Source: Cotesia glomerata
Lineage: Eukaryota > Arthropoda > Insecta > Hymenoptera > Braconidae
Assembly: GCF_020080835.1 (NCBI RefSeq)
Contig: NC_058164.1
Span: 5,915,666 to 5,979,665 of the forward strand
DNA length: 64,000 nt
Direction: 5' to 3'
Shown: one piece after another, positions 27,911 to 40,992 of the stretch
How the letters are laid out: the number at the start of each line of letters is the position of its first letter
Position numbering within the stretch: position 1 is the first letter of the stretch
Notes under the pieces: model-generated
Databases searched by the model: none
Seen by the model: the letters and a program-made list of their open reading frames with translations, nothing else
Told to the model about the DNA's origin: nothing
Made by a program: the position numbers and the translations under genes

Positions 27911-28131
27911 TTTTTTTTTTTTTTTTTTTTTTTTTAAAGTCGCATAAACTACTAAGGTCATGAGCGACTACAGTAGGGGGTAAACTTTTGAGATTGGAAC
28001 TCGTTTTATTTTTTGGGCTGAGCAGAATAATACACTTAAATATTGAAAATATTCATTGGTGTATGCCGGACTCGAACCCGGTCCAATGCTTTGGTAAGCA
28101 AGGGCTGGATTCGATAGGCTACTGCGCACCT
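27911..28131 (-). mobile_element. tRNA-derived SINE
   Basis: Read on the minus strand, it begins near 28131 with a tRNA-like head. The B box GGTTCGAGTCC is perfect (28078-28068), flanked by a CCGG/CCGG T-stem, and a weak A box is near 28126-28113. A body of about 130 bp follows, containing AGTCGCTCATGACCTTAGTA, and ends in a poly(A) tail seen as 25 T at 27911-27935. The anticodon arm is degenerate, so it is not a functional tRNA. Flanks ACAAATTT and ACAAAAATTT may be a target duplication. Confidence 0.72.
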
Positions 28132-28164
28132 ACAAAAATTTTATTTTGACAAAAATCTTTAATA

Positions 28165-28668
28165 AAATCCGAACAAAAACAGTTTCACTGTAAAAAATCG
28201 CGCCAAGTCCACGTTCATAAGACTATTAAGAAAAAAAAATTTGTTTTTTTCTTTACAAAAATATATAAAATTAAAAAATCCAAGTAACCGATATGATTGT
28301 TTATGATTTTCGAAATTAAAAAATTTTGTTACAAATTTAAAATTAAAAAAAATTTGGAACATATTTAGTGTGCGCGGTTGCAAAATATTTTACTTTTAAT
28401 GAAATTCGTAAAATCTATTTACTAGGACTTTAAAAAAATTTAAATACACAATGACGCACACCAAGTACGTTCCAAAATTTTTTTCTTAATTTTTAAATTT
28501 ATAACACAATTTTTTAATTTCCGAACCTCATAAACAATCATATCGGTTACTTGGATTTCTTTATAGTATGTATTTTTGTAATGGAAAAAACAAAGTTTTT
28601 TTCTTATGAGTCTTATGAACGTGGACTTGGCGCGATTTTTTACAGTGAAACTGTTTTTGTTCGGATTT
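28165..28668. mobile_element. Foldback element with roughly 205-bp inverted arms and TA target duplication
   Basis: The arms 28165-28372 and about 28453-28668 are inverted copies with few differences. They start AAATCCGAACAAAAACAGTT and contain TCGCGCCAAGTCCACGTTCA and CCAAGTAACCGATATGATTG. TA flanks both ends. Only about 80 bp lie between the arms. It encodes nothing; transcripts would form a long hairpin. Confidence 0.8.
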
Positions 28669-29140
28669 TAGTATTTTTTGTAATTATAATAAAAATTTAC
28701 AATTGGTACCAACTTAAATCTCGCGTTGGTTGCATTTTTTATAGCAAACTATCCCCTTGAAACTACAGTTTATGTAAAAATAATTCCAGCGCACCCTGGC
28801 GGGTGTAGATGCAAGCTGTGAAATATCTTTTTTTAACTGTAGTTTCCCATCTAATGAAGGATTACTATGCATTCTCGAATTATTTAGTCTGTGGCAGATC
28901 ACTTTGCCCATCGAAAAAAAGTCAGGATCGAAATTTTTGCGTTGCTATAGTTTGTGCTGATTAAATTTAATAATTTCAATTAGATTAATTGTTATAAGTG
29001 AATATAATTAATTAATAACAGTCAAATAAAGTATGAATTACTGTTATAATATACAATTTAGGAAAAAAAAGTACCGTAGAATTAAATAAAATTTTGCAAC
29101 CTCAAAATACCGTTCTGCTTACAGTAAACATAGTCGGTAG

Positions 29141-31100
29141 TCTGGCGCTCCGTTTACAGCAGATTTGAACGGAACTTGGCGCCAGATTCTATCGAATCTG
29201 TGGATGTGTTTAGATAACTTTAGCAATTTTTTTTTATTGAAAAAAAATCTTTGAATATAATTATTGACCATCTAGTACCTCATATGAGTAATATAAAATT
29301 TTATGACACCCGAGTCGAAATTCGAGTTCCGTTTTAACCGTAATTTTTTCCCATCTCAATTTTACGGTCAAAACAGACTTGGCGCTGTATTGATAGCTCA
29401 TTTAAACTGAGCCTGGTTTCACCGTAACTAGTGGAGTTTTGTCCCATTCTACCACGATTACGGTCAAACCAGGCTTGAAATAATGATAATAATAATAATA
29501 ATAAATAATAATAAATTAAATTTTAAAATTCTTAGGGGTCCGGGTTCAAATCCAATTGAAATCACATTTATTTATTTTTTTTTTGTTTTAATCACTGCAA
29601 TAATATTTATTATTATAATTAATAATTATTATTGTTATAAGAAATAAGTAATAGTAATTAATAATAATTGTCATTAACATAAAAATTTGTAATTAACAAT
29701 TATTACAATTACTACTATCAAGATTGTTTATGAGCACAAAAAAATATATAAAATTAATTTTGTAATAAAAAACAAAATGGATGATTTCCCCAAATTTGAG
29801 TCTTTTTACGAACAGGGGTTATTTATTGTCCAGTTTATACATATTAAGGAGTAAGGAAATAGGAGGAAAGCGATTACTTATGGTAACTTAACCTAATACG
29901 CTTCGTAAATAAAGAAATAATTAAAAGTCGCTTTGCCCCAACCGAGAACCGAACTTGGAACCTATCGCTCGTCAAGACTTACGCGCTACCCGCATCGCTA
30001 CACTGCCGATTGGTAAAAGGCGAATCTCAGTAGTCTCATAAACTTTTTAAATGACGCGTCTTGAAATGACTAAGTTCTGAGTGGAATCTGAAAAAGAACT
30101 TTACGGAGAAATTAAATGAATAGTAATAATTATATTTATAGACATTCAAAATTGAAATTTAGTTACCCATTCTCAATTATTAATCTTATACTTCTATTTT
30201 CAATTGTAAGATTCGGTAATTGCTTATTTTCACGGGGTGTGAAATCAACATGATTAGATTATTTTCTACTTAATAGATATTTTTTTTTTTTTTTAGAATA
30301 AATCTAAAATAGAAAAATTTTTCAAAATTTTTTTCAAAAATGTTAATTTTGGGATAAGAAAAATTATGAAACATTTCAATTTTTTAACTAAAAACAAATT
30401 ATGAAAAATTTCAAATTTTGGATTAAAAAAAAGTTTTAGCAAAATATCGAAAAATCGATAATTAAAAAAATTTTTTTTTTCTACTTTGTAAAATATTTTT
30501 TATCAGAGTAAATCTAAAATAGAAAAATTTTTTTAATTTTTGAAAAATTTCAATTTTAGAGTAAAAAATATGAAAACGTCAGTTGTTGATTAAAAAACTA
30601 TGAAAAATATCAAAAATTAATTACTTTTAAAAAATGTGAAATTAAACAATTACCTGCGATTCTTATATATTTTAAAACTTTTTTCAGTGAAAATATGTGA
30701 ACTAAGCTGAATTTAGAAAAGAATAATATTTTTTTTCCAAAATTCAAATTTTTGAAAGAAAAACCCTTCTCTGAGATTATTATTGTTATTATTATTATTA
30801 TTAAATTTTTAATTTTTAAATGTCAACTTTTCATGTTTTTTATTAATTTAAATTTTCGCGCCTAAGAACTACAAGATGGCAAGAGAAATAATAATAATCA
30901 ACAAGATGACAAATATAGTAATAATATTTATAATGATAATATTATACTCCTGGAAATTTTTACGGTAAAAACAGACCTGCGTACGCCTGTTTTAACCGTA
31001 CTTATTCTCCGATACCGTCTTGTACGGTCAAAATAGACTCGATTTTTAGCGGCATATTAGACTTCAAAGAGTTGGGACATTTTTACGGTCAAAACGGGAC
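29141..31100. repeat. Cluster of short palindromes with CGGTCAAAAC-type words
   Basis: Several hairpins in 2 kb: TCTGGCGCTCCGTT with AACGGAACTTGGCGCCAGA (29141-29186); GTTTTAACCGTAA with TTTACGGTCAAAAC (29331-29374); GCCTGGTTTCACCGTAA with TTACGGTCAAACCAGGC (29411-29474); and a 40-bp palindrome centred on GCGTACGC (30961-31000). Single TACGGTCAAAA words recur at about 31029 and 31084. They look like related fragments of one repeat family. Between them lie AT-rich microsatellites, including (AAT)n at about 29482-29520. Confidence 0.55.
29933..30014 (-). repeat. tRNA-like sequence, probable SINE head or tRNA fossil
   Basis: Read on the minus strand, it has an A-box-like CGGCAGTGTAGCGATGCGGG near the start and a B-box-like AAGTTCGGTTCTC about 50 bases later, with tRNA-sized spacing. 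The B box departs from consensus and a full cloverleaf could not be drawn, so it is not called a tRNA gene. A separate B-box-like GGGTTCAAATCC lies at about 29539 on the plus strand without an A box. Confidence 0.35.
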
Positions 31101-32654
31101 TCGAATTTTTACTCGGGCAGTTAAATATTAATTTATATTCCATACATCAATCATGTGAACAACCATAAACAATTACCGCCAATTAATCCAAGCGACATCG
31201 ATAATACAATATTGTATATTCTTGGTAATAATTCACAGTTTATATTTATAGTTGTGGCATAAAACAATGAGTAGGACAAACGAGCAATGTCCAACGAGAA
31301 CGGGCCCACGCAGGCACCTTAATAACAAAATAATAGTAAACCCAGTATAGAATAGAGCGACGAGTAAATTTTATTGATAATTCGAAATATAAATTGCTCT
31401 CAGAGTCCGCGATATAGAAGTGAGTAATGGCGACAGGGTGAAGTAAACGCGATTGTTCCAAAATGGAGCGGTTATGTGTGAGTAGAGCTTTGGAGAAAAA
31501 TTATTGGAATACGCGGGAAATATAATATCCGTGTAAGCGGTAATGCTGGTAATGGTAGGTAAGGCGATCGTAAAATGGTCACTCTGGGGGCACATAACTG
31601 TAAATTATGACAGCGGAAATGTATGTGTATATAGCGGTGGTGAAAAACCGTTTGGGTCCTTTCCACGTTTGCTAAGTATCTTTCCCTTTTTTCGATCTTT
31701 TTTTTTTCTTTTTACTATTTTACTTTTCGGGTGGTCCTTTTTCGGTCTTTCCGCTATTTTTTATTGTTATTATTTTTTCTTTATTACTCCTTTTGCACAT
31801 TTTGTCGTAGGCATTGGTGTGGAACACTGAGATTTCGCTTCGCTTGAAATTTCTACAGTTCAAGCATTAAATTGGCCTTAAGCCAAATTTTGTGAATTTA
31901 CATTGCAAATTACATTTCATCCGCATCATACACACATTACTTTTTATATCTTGATTTTCGTTTATTTTATTATTTCTTCTTCTTTTTTTCCGTCAATTTC
32001 ATTTAACGTAATTTTATCATATTCTTTTTTTTTTTTTTCGTCAAATGAACAGAGTCTGGCTGTCCATGAGCGACAATTGAATAATTCAATAATAATTTAA
32101 GATTTTAAACAAACTGTAAATTACAAATTGTAATTTATAAATAAAAGCTAAAAATTATTTTATCCTTATTTATATTTTTCAGTCAAGTTAAAAAGAATAA
32201 TTAACCGAGTTGTGTACAGTTGAATTTTATTTTCATTTATGAAGTAATTTATGCATTCGCATGAGAAAGAACATTAAATGCTCAACGAAATGTGTTTCCC
32301 TATCTAGTCTCGTTTAATAAAATTTATATTCCTCGTGTGCTTTCATTATGAAGTTTTCATTTAGTGAGCTGTTAAAGGGAAAAAAATATTTTATGTTATT
32401 GAGGTAATAACAAGGGTGGATTTCTCGACACATATGGCTTCAAGATTTTAGTCACGATACACTATTTTCTATACGGTTATATTACGCCACCCATTCACAG
32501 CTAACTCTGAGTCATTTCTATAAAAAAACGTGGAATAACGATGACATTTAGTTTTTTAACGCGGTTTTATTTCATTTAGAGCTATTTGTAATCAACTGGA
32601 ACTTGTACTCATTTTTAATTCACTTAAGTATAGATTATTTTATTTATAAATAAA

Positions 32655-34506
32655 CTAGCTGTTACCCGCCCGCTCCGCTGGGCACTTTATAAAATTGTAT
32701 TTTGAGATCTAGACTTGAAATTCAATTGAAGTATTGTTCTGACTTGCACAGATTGAAAATTCTTTCGGATTGGCCTGTACCTTTTATCCATGTCATAATT
32801 CTAGCGAATATCCATTGTAACTTTCAATGTGCAATCACTATAACATTCCCGTGGCTATCTCCAAAAATGGATAATCATTTTTGGATTTACGATTTTAATT
32901 TTTGATTTTACGAAATATCTCAAAATGAATAGCCAAATTTCTTTTCCACATCTCAAGTGTTTAGAAAATGTTTTCTTTTTAATCTGTTACATTCCCGCGA
33001 TCCCGTAATAAGAACAATTCATTGGTTATGTGATCAGCAAAAATGAAATGTATGCAAAATACTTAGTCCGTTGACTATATAGCTACATGTAAAGTTAAAT
33101 TTTAGAAACCTTACAATGACTTTTTCGCCGCTGCCAAAGAGACGATTGTGGTAAGAAAATATAATTATTAAAAAAAGAAAATATTTTAATCCGTTGACCT
33201 TGGAGGCCATCCCTGTAATTACTTGTTTCTCTTAAGATTCTATCAAATTTTATATCTCTAGGAAATATATTTGAAGAATATGAATTTTTTGACAACTATC
33301 ACTCCCGCACTCTTATGTGAGAGAAAAATTTCGTAAGATCCTATTCGAAATGATTTTTACATTAAAAATAAAATATTCCAACAAAACTTCGAGTCCATAG
33401 AAACTATTGTTTTGAAAAGAAATATTTTCATTGTTAACGCTTCCGCAGTCTCTTTGGGATTGGAATTTGATAAAATTCATTCTTAGCTGAACTCGACATG
33501 ATACATGAAGACTCCCACCAAATTTGAAGTCTGTCGAAGTTACAGTTTGGAAATTAAAATTTTAGATTTTAACACCCACCCCCGCAATTCCTATCGGAAG
33601 TAAACTTTATTGAAATCCATTTTGAGATGATCTCTACAGGAGAAATAACAGATTTCTACCAAATTTATAGTTTTCAGAAGCTATATTTTGGAAATGAACA
33701 TTTTTTATTGTCAACACCCACCCCGCGATCCTTATTGGAGGTGATTCGTTGTAAAATCCGTTCTTAGATCATTTCTATATCACATATAGAAGACTCCTAT
33801 CAAATTTAAAGTCTATAGCAGCTATAGCTTTGAAATTAAAAATTTTAATTGTTAATACCCACCCCCGCAAACCCCTGTGGGGTGATAAAATTGAATTTTA
33901 TAATTTTTTAATTAACGCCCACGCAAGGATTTGTGAGGGTAGCATTTCATAAAATTCTTTCTTTACAGCTCAAAAACTCCAAAAAAATCAATCTAGCCAA
34001 GTTTCAATCCTTTAGCTGCTATAGATTAAAAGGTACAATTTCTTTTAATTTTACGCCCACGCACGGACATGTGGGGGTAGAATTTAATGAAATTTATTCT
34101 TAACAGCTCAAAAACGCCAAAAAAGCATTCTGGCCATATTTCAAAGTATTAATAGCTATAGATTGAAATTTACGAATTTTTTCTTAATTTGACGCCCACG
34201 CACGCGCACGCCAGGGGGGTGGAATGTCACAGAATTCGTTTTTAAAAAATTTCTAAATGTAATTTGAAACATTCTGACCAAGTTTTGAACTATTAAAAGC
34301 CATAATTGAAAAATATGAATTTTTTTTCGTGAACACCCCCGCAACCCCCCTTGTGGGTGGAATTTCGTGAAATCCGTTCTTAGCTGACCTCTACTTGGCA
34401 AAAGGAATATTCCTGCCAAATTTCAAGTCTCTAGGTCTTATAGTTCCAGAGATATCGTGATGAGTGACTATCTATATCTATAGAAAGTCTCCTATATATA
34501 TATAGA
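32655..34506 (-). mobile_element. Complete non-autonomous Helitron with internal tandem repeats
   Basis: On the minus strand it starts at 34506 with TCTATATATATATAGGAGAC directly after a host A. It ends at 32655 with CTAG directly before a host T, the A|T insertion typical of Helitrons. The terminal hairpin GCCCAGCGGAGCGGGC lies upstream of the CTAG. From about 33300 to 34440 the body is a diverged tandem array of about eight units of roughly 140 bp; each contains CCC(A/C)CGCA-type and GTGGGGGTGGAATTT-like words, and one unit is truncated near 33861-33917. No Rep/helicase is encoded. Confidence 0.8.
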
Positions 34507-34724
34507 TTTCAAGAAGCTGCTGGACTTTCAAGTAGGTCATACTACAGTATTGCCGAGAGGGATGTTACTAGCCTTTGATTTCGCGCTAAGTAGTTTGGAA
34601 TTAGTTATAGTCAGCCCCAGAGGGATCTAAATTTTGAAGATAAATATTTACTGAAACATTAATTTATTAAAAAGGTATATATAAAAATAAAAATGTTACT
34701 TCATAGTTAATTTAATCAAAAATC

Positions 34725-34855
34725 CATTTGAGAAGCTTTTTAAAAGATTAAAAAAAAAAACATTTTTACTTTAAAACTAAATACTTAAAATTTTAACTCT
34801 CTTGTAGTGAGAAAATTTGGCGATCATGCGCCATCTGTCGGAAATTTTCAATACT
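34725..34855. repeat. Dispersed repeat pair, member 1
   Basis: Shares with 38985-39110 the words TTAACTCTCTTGTAG and CATGCGCCA(T/C)CTGTCGGA at the same spacing, in the same orientation, with weaker similarity upstream. It may be the end of an unidentified element; no terminus is visible. Confidence 0.5.
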
Positions 34856-35241
34856 AATTTTATTTAAAAATTATATATGACCATATTAAGATTCAGATTA
34901 TAATATTGGTAAAAATTATGTTCAGGTTTTAAAATAAATATGTAAAATTGAACTTATAAAAATATTATTCCAAACTATTTTTTTTTAAGCACTGCGTTGT
35001 ATTGCAAGTTGTAAATTTTGATAAAATTAAATGATATTGTACTGCTGGAAATTCATAAGTGCGCAATCGAATTACACGAATTTATATAACGTTAAATATA
35101 TATGTGATATATTAATCTAAATGTTATCACTATCAGATATTCAATGAAACATTATACGCCAGTGTGCTTACGATTATGTACAATAATGTCCATATGTATG
35201 TATGTACGCTTATACATCTATATACAATTTATATGTATATG

Positions 35242-35245
<4 letters not shown>

Positions 35246-35288
<43 letters not shown>
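35246..35288. repeat. (TA)n microsatellite
   Basis: An uninterrupted TA run; the frames through it are not genes. Confidence 0.95.
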
Positions 35289-35291
<3 letters not shown>

Positions 35292-38200
35292 TTTAACCGA
35301 TTGATAACAATTGTAACCGCACTGCAACCGCAGATACGACTGTTACAGAACGCATATCGACTAATAGAGGACAGTAATAGAACTCGAGATGGAAGCGCCA
35401 CCAGGGTGAATCTAGGCCTCATGGTGTAATCTGAAATCGAGTCATTATGGTATTCCATGCACCTCGGTATAGCTTAACCTTCGTCTATTATATATACGTC
35501 TACATGTTCAACTATTACTGGCTGTTGCTTTGAGACAATGATTGTATGCACCAGTAAATACCTAATAAATTTCCGGTCGATAGTTTACGTTCAGTTACTA
35601 CTGCTCTGTCAATTTACAATTTACATCTATACTTAAATGGCTGATAAATATAATATTAACAATTGTTATTTTTTTTATTGCACTGAGTCTTCCAATCAAT
35701 TATACGTCTGCTGCAGAGAGTTTGTGGTGAAAGTTGATATTGAAGTTTAGATATTGATGGTAACTTACAATTGGCTGATAGCTTGAATTACATACACTAA
35801 ACTAACAAGTATACTGTTTCAAATAAGAAGCCAAATAATATTTGACTGTTAATATTTGAGAAAAGTTTGAATTTGTAAAGTATTAATTAAACATATTATT
35901 GATACAGTAACAACAAATTTTAATTACATAAAAATCTATTAAAATGTGTAACGAAATACCCGAATATCAACATCTCAGTAAACGAATATCAAATTATTCG
36001 AGCAGAAAATAAAAATGTGGTTTCAAAAAATGTAATCAATTATCTACAAGAAGTTGTTATGGTTTCTGGAAATAAAAATCTCTATTTTGCCGTGATACTA
36101 TCAACCGATATTGATTTGGTTCTATTTAATGTTTGCGTAATTTACTAAAGTGTTCATCAAGCAAATGCATTTTTTATAGTTTCTTTTTCATTAATAACGC
36201 TCCAAAAATTAGCGGAAAAACTATCAATCAAATATTTACACTTACGCGAGTTCAGAAAGCCGGATGCACATTTTGAATCAGATGAATAATTTAGAATTTT
36301 ACGCCGAAAAATGTCCTGTCGATCAACAGATCAGTGAAATTTTTAGTAAGTCGAAATTATTTTGATTAATTTACCAGACAAGAAAATTTTCTTAATAGAA
36401 ATATTTTTTTTCTTCAATGTAAATTTGAAGATTGAAATTTAAAACTTTTTAATTACTACACCGATAAAAAATTAACTTGATTCAAGATGAAAAATTTTGG
36501 AGAATAATTTTTTAATAACTCAAGCGCTTGGTCGAGTTGATGCAAACAATAAGCTCAAAGATAGTGCTTGTAATGTAACGTAGTATGTAGGATAAAAATC
36601 AGTATGGTGGAATAGATAGTAGAGAGCTGAATAGATAGTATAGTACTATAGAGAAAGCAGCGTAGTATCATAGTTAAATAAGAGACAAGGTATAAACTTT
36701 GAGTGTAACACAGACTTGGAGTGCTCAAACATGATCGCGTAATTAAACGAGAATCTATGTACTCCGAGGCAAGCGCGGTTGATGATGTTGACTGTAATCG
36801 GGTAGCGAACCCGGGTGGCCTTTGGGGTGAACATCGAGGTTGATGCATGTGCACTGCTCGTTGAAGTACGTAGAGGGTAAGTGTGTGGGGCGACATATGA
36901 TGACAGGCGGCATTACTATATCCTGAGCTGACAAACGGGCTCACTATCGCTGACATTAACCCCGGCAACACGCCTCCTTATATTCACAGCTATCCGTATA
37001 TCTAAATACAAAGGAGGTGACTAGGCCAATCACTATTATGTTAAGTATACGCTCAATAAATTATCCCATTGCACAGCAGTAGAACTTCGCTCTGAATATT
37101 TATCGCGCTCGAAATATTCCGTTTATTTATTTGTTAACTGATAGAATTTGAAATTCCCGAATTTTGTTTAATTTTCACAGGGAATATTTTTCATAAATTT
37201 GTAATTAATTAATTGGCTTGGTTCCAATATGAGCGAAAATTTAATTATTCTTTAAAATATGTTTTATTAATTATGAAAAAAAAAAAAGATAAATCAATGC
37301 TGACCGAGATTGAGAATGACAGGAATTAAAAGTAAAAATTGAATGAGATATTTACATTTAAAATGTAACAATGATATTTAATTAGCTGTTGGAATATTTT
37401 TTGGTGGAAACAAACAATTAGTGAGTTGAATTATTTTCAATAAAAAAAAAAAAAAAAAAAAAAGGCAATGCAATTAATTAATACTGATAAAGAATGAAAT
37501 GTTTGATTGCTTTGGTATTCTTTGTGTGGAAATATTAATTGGTTGTTACTAAAGCTTATTTTTATTTTTTTTACAATGAGATAATTCAATAAAGCAATAC
37601 AAAATTTCATTTCTCCGGGATTTTATTTAATGATTTTTTCAATTATTTGTAATTAAAGAATTATAAAAAAATTTATCATGTGATCTGTCTTTGTAAAAAA
37701 GAATTATATTTCAAAAATATACCTCAAAGTTGTATTGAAGAATATTTAAATTATTGTTGTATGAAATGAGAAAATTCTCCGACGCATTAATATATATTCA
37801 AATTTACCAACTCACAACCTCGAGTTGATAAATAGGAAGATAGCCGGACTAATCCAAGGTATTATTGTTTCGAATTTACCTCCGGCACATACCATACACA
37901 GTGAATACAACGCCCGTAGAGGAGCGCAAGTATAATAGGAAGATAGCCTCGAACCCGCAGTCGGTTTTGTCTTTATACTCGATTCGCTCGATCCATTAAC
38001 GTTAATTAACGTCACAAAATCGATAGCAATCAACTGTGCGGCGAACACACCGGAAAATCCACGATCATTAAATAACTTCTAGCCAATAGTGGTTTCCCGA
38101 AGTATCTAGAGTCTGATGTGCAATTGATTGCCCAGTATCCATATCAGGAGCAACATCTCGTAGTTTCAAACCTTCTCATGCACCCGATGCCCGACTACTC

Positions 38201-38984
38201 ACTGATTTATTAAGAAAATTCAAAAGTTACTAAATGCTTGATCATTTAAAAATAAATTATCTATGCAATCGCCTTTTATCATCGACGACAACAGAAGAAT
38301 TTTCACCCGAGCAACTCGTCTGTCCTGAAAGTGAGTGACGTTTAAACTATTACGACAACTGGTATAACAAACTTACAAGCTGGAATATGCATGGATGCAT
38401 CAACAGACAGTGAAAGAAAAATCAAAAAGTGACGTTGATTTATGCGAAGACACTATACACGACGACTTGGCATCACCACAAGACATATTGTATGCTACCG
38501 AGAAATGGAATAAGAAACGACCCAAAGTTCATTCGTGAGTTCGCTACCAAAGTTCACGCAGTTATTTCGCGAGTTGTGTGCTCGTATGCTATAAGACTAC
38601 CGGGAAATATATATGTTACTATACTAGTTTGTGCGAGCTCAAGTTATAATGAACTTTCTCCATAATTAAAAATTTCACTTTGCTTATATTTTATGTCTTA
38701 CAACTTATACTTAATAATGGATTATTAATCAAGATATTTATTAATAAGTTCCTTCGAAACCAGATTTCGAAAGATCGCTGGCAAAGTTACACTTTAATTA
38801 GCACAGTTACTTTAACTTTGTTGAAAGGAAAGTTTTGATGCTTTACGAGTTTTAGTTTTCAAAATTAATTGTTGTTATACATTTCAAGGGAGGAATTTTG
38901 TGATTTCGCCAATTTTTATAGAAGACTAGATTTATTTTTAGATTTTATATATTTTCTAGAAAATTGGTTTAAAAATTAATTCAT

Positions 38985-39110
38985 CACAAATGAGCTCTTC
39001 TAAAGAGTGATAAAAATTATTTTTACTTTGAAGATTAATATGTTAAATTTAACTCTCTTGTAGGGAGACAATTCAGCTACCATGCGCCACCTGTCGGATT
39101 TTACGGTACT
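38985..39110. repeat. Dispersed repeat pair, member 2
   Basis: The partner of 34725-34855, in the same orientation and 4.2 kb away, with the same CTCTTGTAGNGAGA and CATGCGCCA..TGTCGGA words. Confidence 0.5.
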
Positions 39111-40716
39111 ATTTTTGGTCGAAAAATTTGAGAATATCAGACCAAAAATGGACATATCAGCCTATAGAAAATTTTTTCACAGGTTTTAATATAATCTTTG
39201 GATTGTTTGTGATAGCAGAGAGATTGAAGATTGAAATAAATTGAATTTCACACAAAATAATAATGCTAGGAAATTTATTATGAAATATTATCTGGTTGAT
39301 AACTTTATCAGCGGTTACAGATTTTCATTCGATGCGTGTAATTTATCGCGATGATTTCTGGCGGTATTTTGTTTCGTATCCGGTTACTCTAAAGGACAAG
39401 TGTGATCAAACGAATTGTTTTATTCATAAGATAAATTTGTATAAGTTTGGCATTTATAATTTCAATTTGAAAGATAAATACTGAAAAGTGAATAAAAAAA
39501 TAAGCTAAAGTCTGACCGAGTTTGAATTTTATCTTAAAGTTTTAAAAGTAAATCATCAACCGGGTGAACATTAATCTGATTTACTAATAACGACTATAAA
39601 TCACTTAAATCGTGTAAAAATGGAAGCTAGATAAAGATAATTCTTTAATAATAATGAGGATGGTTGGTAGGTCCATGAGGGAAACGTCAGCTGCGAGCGT
39701 CCATTAACTTAGAAAACTAATCGCTAAACTTTCTACTCACTAACTATCCAGAATTCAATTACCATATCCTCGTCTGTGCCTCTTTCACGTGCTCTCTGGT
39801 GAGGTGATGCCAGAAATATGCGCGCTACCCTTATATATGCATAGTACGGGTATGTAGAGTGTATGCATATATCCATATAGTATACCATATACTGACTCGA
39901 GACGCGTTAGAGCTTGCAAAGACTGTTAAATCAAATTAACGAGGAAACTTATAATTTTCTGATCGATCATGGACATTTATGGCCTCTATAATCACTATTA
40001 TTATCGAAACTTTTGATCTTTCACCCGAACGCTGCTAAGTCATTTCTACGAATAATTCATCAACTTCACTGAGCGGTTCAATGAACAATTTTAAGGCAGA
40101 GGAAATTTAAGAAAAATGTTTTTTCAATGATTACATCCTTAACTCAACAAAATTGCCGACTGTGTAAAATTTAAAATTTTAATTCTGAATTAAATATCGA
40201 AGATACGGAAAAATTATGAGGGATCAATTTTGTGGAAAATTAAATTTTCTGTTACAAAGATCTTAGTGATTTTTTATCAAAAAATTTCAACAGTCCGAAA
40301 ATGCAACATTTACAAAACAAAAATAACGCTTTACCGAGCTCAGATGTCGAATTCTCAAATTGTTCTACCAACAGTATAAATTAAAGCACGCTATAAATTA
40401 CTGGAATCTAGAATAAAATAATTCATACAAACAAACATTTAAGTATAAACAATTCTCTCGGTATGATACTCAGCTTTATAATATAACTGCATAGAAAACA
40501 ATAGCCACAGCTCGTACTATTTTCCGCAGTTTTCCTCTTACAAAGGCTGTCGCTGCGGAAGAACACAAGAAATAAAATTGACAGTAAAAAGAAGCAAAGA
40601 CGGCAGATACCTACCGAACAAAGCACCCGAAGCAAAGCAAGGGAAACCCAGTAACATAATATACAAACAGAGCTCTTTATAAAGAGCCACTATATTGGTA
40701 CAAGCACACATATACA

Positions 40717-40992
40717 TTACAATGATATTTCTTGCGCAATAAACCATAAACTGGTTTTGGCTTCCAATTTCCAATGACCGGCAGTCTTGACTTCCATTCC
40801 ACGTGAGTCCATCTTGCTTTGAGCACCAGTTACAGAATGGAAGGTATTTTCGGGTTGAGGATTTCTGGGATCGAGAGTTCTTTGAATGTGAATACGGAGC
40901 TGGGAAACTAGATCCTGGTTTCCGTCACTGAGGAATACTACGGCCATGACTAGGAAGAACATACTGGCAAGATGCCACCAACATTTTAACAT
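40717..40992 (-). CDS. Possible small secreted protein, single exon, unrecognised
   Basis: An open frame inside intron 2 of the receptor, same strand. From the Met at 40992 it encodes 91 residues. The start MLKCWWHLASMFFLVMAVVF resembles a signal peptide, followed by a hydrophilic Cys-free part containing RTLDPRNPQPEN and GAQSKMDSRGMEV and ending at a TAA. An upstream in-frame Met at 41028 would give 103 residues but a poorer signal sequence. The stretch is visibly less AT-rich than its surroundings and its codons look ordinary. I do not recognise a family, no dibasic peptide cleavage sites stand out, and the last 12 residues could be intron read-through. It could equally be a chance frame. 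Confidence 0.3.
   Translation of the reverse strand: MLKCWWHLASMFFLVMAVVFLSDGNQDLVSQLRIHIQRTLDPRNPQPENTFHSVTGAQSKMDSRGMEVKTAGHWKLEAKTSLWFIAQEISL

Noticed and set aside
28068..28131. Functional tRNA gene on the minus strand
   Set aside because: The B box and T arm are good, but acceptor and anticodon stems mismatch, and a body plus poly(A) tail follow, so it is a SINE.
36555..36971. A 138-codon minus-strand frame, one of the longest in the window
   Set aside because: Its second half is low-complexity ATAG-type repeat, the first half resembles no protein, and it has no splice or promoter support.
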